Positions 16,603-20,674 of a stretch of 20,674 nucleotides of DNA are shown here, piece after piece. Origin of the DNA: Solirubrobacteraceae bacterium (GTDB taxonomy: Bacteria; Actinomycetota; Thermoleophilia; Solirubrobacterales; Solirubrobacteraceae). Every line of letters starts with the position of its first letter. The stretch's first letter is position 1. The notes beneath the pieces are model-generated. The model searched no databases. It saw only the letters and a program-made list of their open reading frames with translations, and was not told the origin of the DNA. The position numbers and the translations under genes are program-made. The stretch spans positions 1 to 20,674 of the forward strand of contig JAEMTR010000010.1 of assembly GCA_016462245.1 (NCBI GenBank). Reading direction: 5' to 3'.

Positions 16603-18336
16603 TTACGTCAATTGGTAGAGCGGGCCGTCGCCACCCTCAGGAGCCGTGAGACGGCCACCCTTGGCGGTAATCGCACCGCACTGGATGCAGTTTGTGTAGT
16701 TGACGATCACGTCAACGAGCCCTTCTTCAGGCGCGTCCTCGGGAATTTCGTAGACGCCGGCCGGGCACATCCACTTCCACGTCTCAGCGACCTCACGCGG
16801 CACGTGGGTCTGAACGCGGATGTGATTGGGCGCGTCGTCGCGCGTCTGGTTGCCGGTTATGAAGACGCTTGAGAGCTTGTCGAAGGTGTACTTGCCGTCC
16901 GGCTTGACGTACCCCTCGGAAGTCTTGCCGATGAACATCGGCTGCGCGTCGTTGCGATGCAGCGACCAGCGACCGCCAGGGAAATGCCCCTTCGTCGCGA
17001 TCATCAAGTTGACCAGCGGGCCGCCCTTGATCAGGCCCTTGGCGAACGGCTGCCGCACGTTACGAACCTCGTAGAGATCCTTGCCGACAACCGAATCGGC
17101 AATCGCCTCTTCATAGTTCTCAAGATCTTCGCCGCGCGCGAGGTTGGCGTAAATCGCCTCGGCCGCCGTGATGCCGGATTCGATCGCGTAGTTGAGGCCC
17201 TTCAAAGCGGCCGTGTTGACCATTCCTCCGGCGTCGCCAACGACGACGGCGCCGGGCATTGAAAGCTTCGGCATCGCCCAATAGCCGCCGGCAGGGAGCG
17301 CCTTCGCGCCCCAGGCGACGCGCTCGCCGCCTTCGAGGATCTTCTTGACCATTGGATGCGTCTTGAAGGTTTGCAGCAGATCGTGGGCTGAAGTGGTTGC
17401 GTCGGCGTAGTCGAGATCGATCACGAAGCCGATCGAAACTAGGTCATCACCGGTCTTCTCATCCTTCATCGGGTAGATCCAAGAGCCACCGATCTGGTGG
17501 TACTTGGCTGAGATCTTCAGCGGCCAGCCAGCGACCGTGTGGATCACGCGGTCGAGCGGCTTGTCAACCTTCCAAACCTCTTTTACGCCGAGCTCCCAAA
17601 CCTGCGGCTCGCGCCCGGCGGCAAGCTCAAACTCGCGAATTGCGGCGCCGGTCAGGCTGCCCCAACAGCCTTCGGAGAGAACCGTTACCTGCGCCGTTAC
17701 GTCGGCGCCCGGCTCAAAGTTTCCGAGCTGTTCGCCTTCCTTGCCGCGGCCCTTGTCGCCGGAGCGAACGCCGCGCACGGTGCCGTCCTCAACGAGTAGC
17801 TGCGCAGCCGCAGTTTCGGTTAGCAGGTAGGCGCCCTTCTCCTCTGCCTTAGCGGCCATGAAGCGGCACATCCCGGCAACCGAGATCGACTCGTTGCCAT
17901 GGTTCTTCAGCGGTGGTGGCGGTGGGATGCGGACCTTCATCTTGCTGTTGGGCAACAGGTAGACGGCTTCCTTCTTGATCTCACCGAAGGCGAAGCCCTC
18001 TTCGCGCCACTGCTCGCGTGAAACGTCGGGGAATAGTTTCTCCAGCGCTTCGGGGCGCATCACAGCGCCGGAGAGGTTGTGGCCGCCGCAGGTCTTGGCC
18101 TTCTCGATTACGGCAACAGGAACCTCGCCGAGCCGTTCGAGCGTCTCCGGGTCGTCGGCAAGAAGATCGAGCAGGCGGTTGGCGCAGGCAAGGCCCGCGG
18201 TGCCGCCGCCGACGATCGCCACGCCAACGTCGATCCGCTCGTCCTCAGCATCGAGCTCGCGCTTGATGAACTCTGCGGGCGAATCAACCGGCGGCGGATA
18301 TGACCCCGGTACAACCTTGCCGTTTTTTCTCGCCAT
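16603..18336 (-). CDS. Electron transfer flavoprotein:quinone oxidoreductase homologue (FixC-FixX fusion type)
   Basis: This 577-residue flavoprotein should take electrons from reduced ETF and pass them to membrane quinone. Its FAD-binding start is AIVGGGTAGLACANRLL (about 40-56), followed by GGHNLSGAVMRP (84-95), PPPPLKNHGNESIS (139-152) and VVGDAGGMVNTAALKGLNYAIESG (366-388, in two adjoining parts). The C-terminal ferredoxin-like domain normally binds one 4Fe-4S cluster with a lone Cys and a CxxCxxC. Here the lone Cys (524, in MCPAGVYE), Cys550 and Cys553 are present, but the fourth position is Ile556 (NCIQCGAIT). The terminal PEGGDGPLY is typical. The gene begins 6 bases after etfA and ends the operon. 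Confidence 0.92.
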   Translation of the reverse strand: MARKNGKVVPGSYPPPVDSPAEFIKRELDAEDERIDVGVAIVGGGTAGLACANRLLDLLADDPETLERLGEVPVAVIEKAKTCGGHNLSGAVMRPEALEKLFPDVSREQWREEGFAFGEIKKEAVYLLPNSKMKVRIPPPPPLKNHGNESISVAGMCRFMAAKAEEKGAYLLTETAAAQLLVEDGTVRGVRSGDKGRGKEGEQLGNFEPGADVTAQVTVLSEGCWGSLTGAAIREFELAAGREPQVWELGVKEVWKVDKPLDRVIHTVAGWPLKISAKYHQIGGSWIYPMKDEKTGDDLVSIGFVIDLDYADATTSAHDLLQTFKTHPMVKKILEGGERVAWGAKALPAGGYWAMPKLSMPGAVVVGDAGGMVNTAALKGLNYAIESGITAAEAIYANLARGEDLENYEEAIADSVVGKDLYEVRNVRQPFAKGLIKGGPLVNLMIATKGHFPGGRWSLHRNDAQPMFIGKTSEGYVKPDGKYTFDKLSSVFITGNQTRDDAPNHIRVQTHVPREVAETWKWMCPAGVYEIPEDAPEEGLVDVIVNYTNCIQCGAITAKGGRLTAPEGGDGPLYQLT

Positions 18337-18342
18337 CTTCGC

Positions 18343-19320
18343 TCAGGCGCCCTTCTTGGCCTTAACGGCTTCGGTCAGCTTCGGCATGATCTTATTTAGA
18401 TCGCCGACGATGCCCAGATCGCTGAACTCGAAGATCGGCGCGTTTGCATCCTTGTTAATCGCGACGATGTGCTCAGCGCCCTGCATGCCGACCTTGTGTT
18501 GGATGGCGCCCGAGATACCGGCCGCGAGGTAGAGCTTCGGTGCGACCGTCTTGCCGGTCTGACCGATCTGCCCGGCGTAAGGGAACCAACCGGCGTCAAC
18601 AACGGCGCGCGTTGCTGCCACGGCCGAGTTGCCACCAAACGCTCCGGCGAGAGCTTCGCAAAGCTCAAAGCCTTCTTCTGCGCCGAGGCCGCGGCCACCG
18701 GCGATCAGAACATCGGCTCCTTCGATGTCAACGTCGGCGCCACGCTGCTCGCCGCGGGTAATCATCGTTGCCTGGCCTGAGAACGGTGAGAACTCAACGC
18801 TAAGCGACTCAACTGCCGCCGTGCCGCCGGTCTCCTTGATCTCAAAGGCGTTCAGTCGGCTGATGATGATGCCGAGGTCGCTGCGGAATGAGATCTGCGA
18901 GATCGCTGAGTCGCCGAGGATCGGGCGCTCGGCGACGAGCTTGCCGCCCTCTGCGCGAACAGCCGTGATCTCCATTGCGACGCCTGCTCCCAGACGGGCA
19001 GCCAAGCCGGCTCCAACCTCGAAGCCGAGCAGCCCGCCACCGAAGATCGCATAGCCATAGTCACCGGCTGAAATCGCAGCCGCCATTGCGTCAACGACCG
19101 GCTGCGCCAGCCCTTCAGGGCCCTCGACGTTCAAGACTTTGGTCGCGCCGTAGTTGCCAAGCGTGCCAGCGAGATCGTCGCTGACGCCTTGGCCGACGAC
19201 GATTGCGTGTGCTTCGCCACCGAGCTCAGCGGCCAACTTCGCGGCCTCCGACACGGCACCGAGCGAGTTCTTATTGAAGGCGCCTTCGTACTGCAGCGCG
19301 TAAACCAGAATGTTCGCCAT
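18343..19320 (-). CDS. etfA: Electron transfer flavoprotein alpha subunit (FixB-like)
   Basis: This 325-residue alpha subunit binds the FAD that shuttles electrons from acyl-CoA and related dehydrogenases. The C-terminal FAD domain is unmistakable: TRAVVDAGWFPYAGQIGQTG (237-256), KTVAPKLYLAAGISGAIQHK (257-276) and INKDANAPIFEFSDLGIVGD (288-307). The N-terminal domain (1-190) pairs with ETF beta. The ATG follows the etfB stop with no gap (TAA then ATG), and AGGAAG lies 9 bases upstream inside etfB, so the two subunits should be made in a fixed ratio. Length is normal. Confidence 0.98.
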   Translation of the reverse strand: MANILVYALQYEGAFNKNSLGAVSEAAKLAAELGGEAHAIVVGQGVSDDLAGTLGNYGATKVLNVEGPEGLAQPVVDAMAAAISAGDYGYAIFGGGLLGFEVGAGLAARLGAGVAMEITAVRAEGGKLVAERPILGDSAISQISFRSDLGIIISRLNAFEIKETGGTAAVESLSVEFSPFSGQATMITRGEQRGADVDIEGADVLIAGGRGLGAEEGFELCEALAGAFGGNSAVAATRAVVDAGWFPYAGQIGQTGKTVAPKLYLAAGISGAIQHKVGMQGAEHIVAINKDANAPIFEFSDLGIVGDLNKIMPKLTEAVKAKKGA

Positions 19321-20115
19321 TTAGATCAGCTTCCTCTCGTCGAGCCAGGCAACGATCTGTTCGACCGTCTCAGATGTGTCTTCGTCTTCGATGATTCGTC
19401 CCGCTTCCTTCTTTGGCGGCTCGATCGAGCCGGTCCACTGTGCTGCTGAGTTGTCGCCGCCAACCTTCGAGGCGTCGATCCCAGCGTCGCCGACGGAGAC
19501 CTTCTCCAGCGGCTTCTTCTTGGCGCCCATGATCGCCTTCAGCGATGGGTAGCGTGGCTCGTTGATCGCGTCGCCAACCGAGATCACGGCTGGCAGATTG
19601 ATCTCGACAGTGTCGTAGCCGTACTCAGCCTGACGCTCGGCGCGCAGCTTCGTGCCGCCGTCAACGTCAATCTTGATCACCTGGGTGAGCGATGGGAACT
19701 TCAGATGGTCGGCGACAACGGCGCCGATTGTGTAGCACTCGCCGTCATCGGACTGCTGACCGAGCAGAACTAGATCGGGGGCTTCCTTCTCGAGCACCTT
19801 CGAGAGCGCGTAGCCGGTGGCTGCGACGTCGGAGCCGGCGAGCGAATCGTCGGCGAGGTGGATCGAGCGGTCGGCGCCGAGCGAGACGGCCTTGTGCAGC
19901 GCGCGCTCAGCCGAATCGGGGCCCATTGTGACGGCGACGACTTCGTCGACGGCCATCGCTCCGCTCTCCTTCAGCTGCATTGCAGCTTCAATCGCGTGAG
20001 TGTCATATGGGTTGAGGTTCTTTTCACCGCTGCGATCCATCCGGCCCGTTGAAGGGTCGATCTTTTTCTGGACGGCAGCGTCCGGTACTTCCTTAACGAG
20101 AACGCAAATTTTCAC
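19321..20115 (-). CDS. etfB: Electron transfer flavoprotein beta subunit (FixA-like)
   Basis: This 264-residue beta subunit pairs with EtfA. The start is GTG at 20115 with AGGAG 9 bases upstream (20125-20129). Seen landmarks are the N-terminal VKEVPDAA, LNPYDTHAIEAA (34-45), VTMGPDSAE (62-70), LGQQSDDGECYTIGAVVADH (118-137) and the family signature NEPRYPSLKAIMGAKKKPLE (185-204). The DDSLAGSDVAATGYAL stretch (89-104) resembles FixA-like and actinobacterial ETFs more than the mitochondrial type. Whether its second site holds AMP (simple carrier) or FAD (bifurcating) cannot be settled by reading; the ETF-QO partner favours a carrier role. Confidence 0.97.
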   Translation of the reverse strand: MKICVLVKEVPDAAVQKKIDPSTGRMDRSGEKNLNPYDTHAIEAAMQLKESGAMAVDEVVAVTMGPDSAERALHKAVSLGADRSIHLADDSLAGSDVAATGYALSKVLEKEAPDLVLLGQQSDDGECYTIGAVVADHLKFPSLTQVIKIDVDGGTKLRAERQAEYGYDTVEINLPAVISVGDAINEPRYPSLKAIMGAKKKPLEKVSVGDAGIDASKVGGDNSAAQWTGSIEPPKKEAGRIIEDEDTSETVEQIVAWLDERKLI

Positions 20116-20148
20116 TTCGTCAATCTCCTATTTCGGTCTGTTTAAAAG

Positions 20149-20177
20149 TGTATCGGTGGCGTTGACTGACTAGTCAA
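20149..20177 (-). promoter_or_regulatory. Predicted etf operon promoter
   Basis: On the minus strand TTGACT (20172-20177) is a five-of-six match to the -35 consensus, followed after 17 bases by GATACA (20149-20154); TACACT at 20147-20152 is an alternative -10 with 19-base spacing. Transcription would start near 20140, leaving a short leader before the AGGAG and the GTG start of etfB. Confidence 0.5.
20162..20177. promoter_or_regulatory. Palindromic operator overlapping the etf -35 element
   Basis: The stretch TTGACTGACTAGTCAA contains the perfect ten-base palindrome TGACTAGTCA (20167-20176) and an outer TTGAC/GTCAA pair. It covers the predicted -35, so a bound protein would block transcription. 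TGAC/GTCA half-sites are common for TetR-type repressors of fatty-acid or acyl-CoA catabolism; which regulator binds here is unknown. Confidence 0.5.
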
Positions 20178-20196
20178 TCGACTTCGGACTGCGGGA

Positions 20197-20619
20197 CTAA
20201 CGAGGTTCTCTCTCTCCTACGGCGCTAACGAGAAAGTCGATTATTTCCTGGGTTGGTGCGCCGGGCGTAAAGACGGCTGCGACGCCGAGCTCTTTGAGCT
20301 GCGGGATGTCGTCGGCTGGAATCGTGCCGCCGACGGTTACGACAACGTCGTCGATTCCTTGAGCGCGGAGCAGCTCAACGATCTTCGGCACCAGCGTCAT
20401 GTGAGCGCCTGAGAGAATTGAGAGGCCGACCGCATCGGCATCCTCCTGCACGACAGTTTCGACGATCTGCTCCGGTGTCTGATGGAGGCCGGTGTAGATC
20501 ACTTCCATGCCGGCGTCACGCAAGGCGCGGGCGATGATCTTCGCGCCGCGGTCATGGCCGTCAAGGCCGGGCTTGGCGACGACGACGCGGATCTTCTGGG
20601 TGGAGGTGGCGGCGGTCAT
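20197..20619 (-). CDS. Cobalamin-binding small subunit of an acyl-CoA mutase (methylmalonyl-CoA mutase type)
   Basis: This 140-residue protein is a stand-alone B12-binding domain. KPGLDGHDRGAKIIARAL (16-33) holds the DxHxxG motif (Asp20, His22, Gly25), with His22 the expected cobalt ligand. GLSILSGAH (65-73) and VGGTIPADD (96-104) are the other cofactor-contact segments, and VFTPGAPTQEIIDFL ends the fold. Such separate small subunits occur with methylmalonyl-CoA, isobutyryl-CoA and 2-hydroxyisobutyryl-CoA mutases; the matching large subunit is not in the window and may lie beyond the right edge. The ATG at 20619 has no clear ribosome binding site. The gene precedes the etf operon but has its own 81-base gap from it. 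Confidence 0.93.
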   Translation of the reverse strand: MTAATSTQKIRVVVAKPGLDGHDRGAKIIARALRDAGMEVIYTGLHQTPEQIVETVVQEDADAVGLSILSGAHMTLVPKIVELLRAQGIDDVVVTVGGTIPADDIPQLKELGVAAVFTPGAPTQEIIDFLVSAVGEREPR

Positions 20620-20628
20620 AGAAAGCTA

Positions 20629-20650
20629 GGCGCACCCGCTTGGGCGCACC
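20629..20650. repeat. Direct repeat GGCGCACC upstream of the B12 subunit gene
   Basis: GGCGCACC occurs at 20629-20636 and 20643-20650, 14 bases apart start to start, 10 bases before the ATG of the B12-binding subunit. It could be an operator, or chance in GC-rich DNA. The bases to the right edge (20651-20674) hold nothing I can assign; the 3' end of an upstream gene cannot be excluded. Confidence 0.3.
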
Positions 20651-20674
20651 TCGCGATGGTAGTAGACCGGCGCC

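Noticed and set aside
16600..16680. tRNA-like D-arm sequence (CAATTGGTAGAGCGG)
   Set aside because: It overlaps the end of the ETF-QO coding region, and no anticodon arm or T-loop (GTTCGA) follows at the right distance on either strand.
17397..17852. 151-residue plus-strand open frame opposite ETF-QO
   Set aside because: Low-complexity Arg/Ser/Pro composition and full overlap with a well-conserved gene.

Overview
The window is compact, GC-rich bacterial chromosome that mostly carries core genes. Nearly everything is on the minus strand, and the only plus-strand genes are a partial gene at the left edge and a TetR regulator. Reading along the minus strand (right to left), the order is rpmE, a DUF1385 membrane protein, prfA, prmC, a TsaC/Sua5 protein, glyA, a WecA-type transferase and then the whole F1Fo ATP synthase operon. 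This resembles the arrangement known from Mycobacterium and Streptomyces. With the high GC, the FixA-like ETF beta subunit and the style of the small proteins, it points to Actinobacteria, possibly the Thermoleophilia/Solirubrobacterales branch. That placement is an inference, because there is no rRNA gene to test it.

Layout by position. 1-326 (+): 3' end of a probable saccharopine-dehydrogenase-family enzyme. 337-7685 (-): ATP synthase operon, transcribed as two small membrane proteins (AtpZ/AtpI-like), then atpB, atpE, atpF, atpH, atpA, atpG, atpD and atpC. 7808-9328: a divergent pair, an alpha/beta hydrolase (-) and a TetR regulator (+), sitting between the ATP synthase operon and the WecA-type gene. 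9313-15729 (-): the translation and envelope housekeeping block (WecA-like, glyA, tsaC, prmC, prfA, DUF1385, rpmE). 15742-16551 (-): a secreted CARDB-domain protein. 16603-20115 (-): an electron-transfer flavoprotein operon etfB-etfA-ETF-QO. 20197-20619 (-): a stand-alone B12-binding subunit of an acyl-CoA mutase.

Functionally, the right side suggests oxidation of acyl-CoA, branched-chain amino acid or propionyl-CoA substrates, with electrons passing through ETF to quinone. The left side is the proton-driven ATP synthase that would use the resulting gradient. In the middle, PrmC modifies the release factor encoded just before it. Other middle genes serve tRNA modification, one-carbon metabolism and lipid-linked glycan synthesis.

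No tRNA, rRNA, CRISPR array, insertion sequence or prophage gene was recognised. No gene-free stretch exceeds 300 bases; the longest is about 120 bases in front of the ATP synthase operon. I did not find an obviously new multi-gene system. The points most worth a second look are an ETF-QO homologue that lacks one of its four iron-sulfur cysteines, a palindrome overlapping the predicted etf promoter, a tail on the ATP synthase alpha subunit, and the hydrolase/TetR pair placed inside an otherwise conserved gene order.
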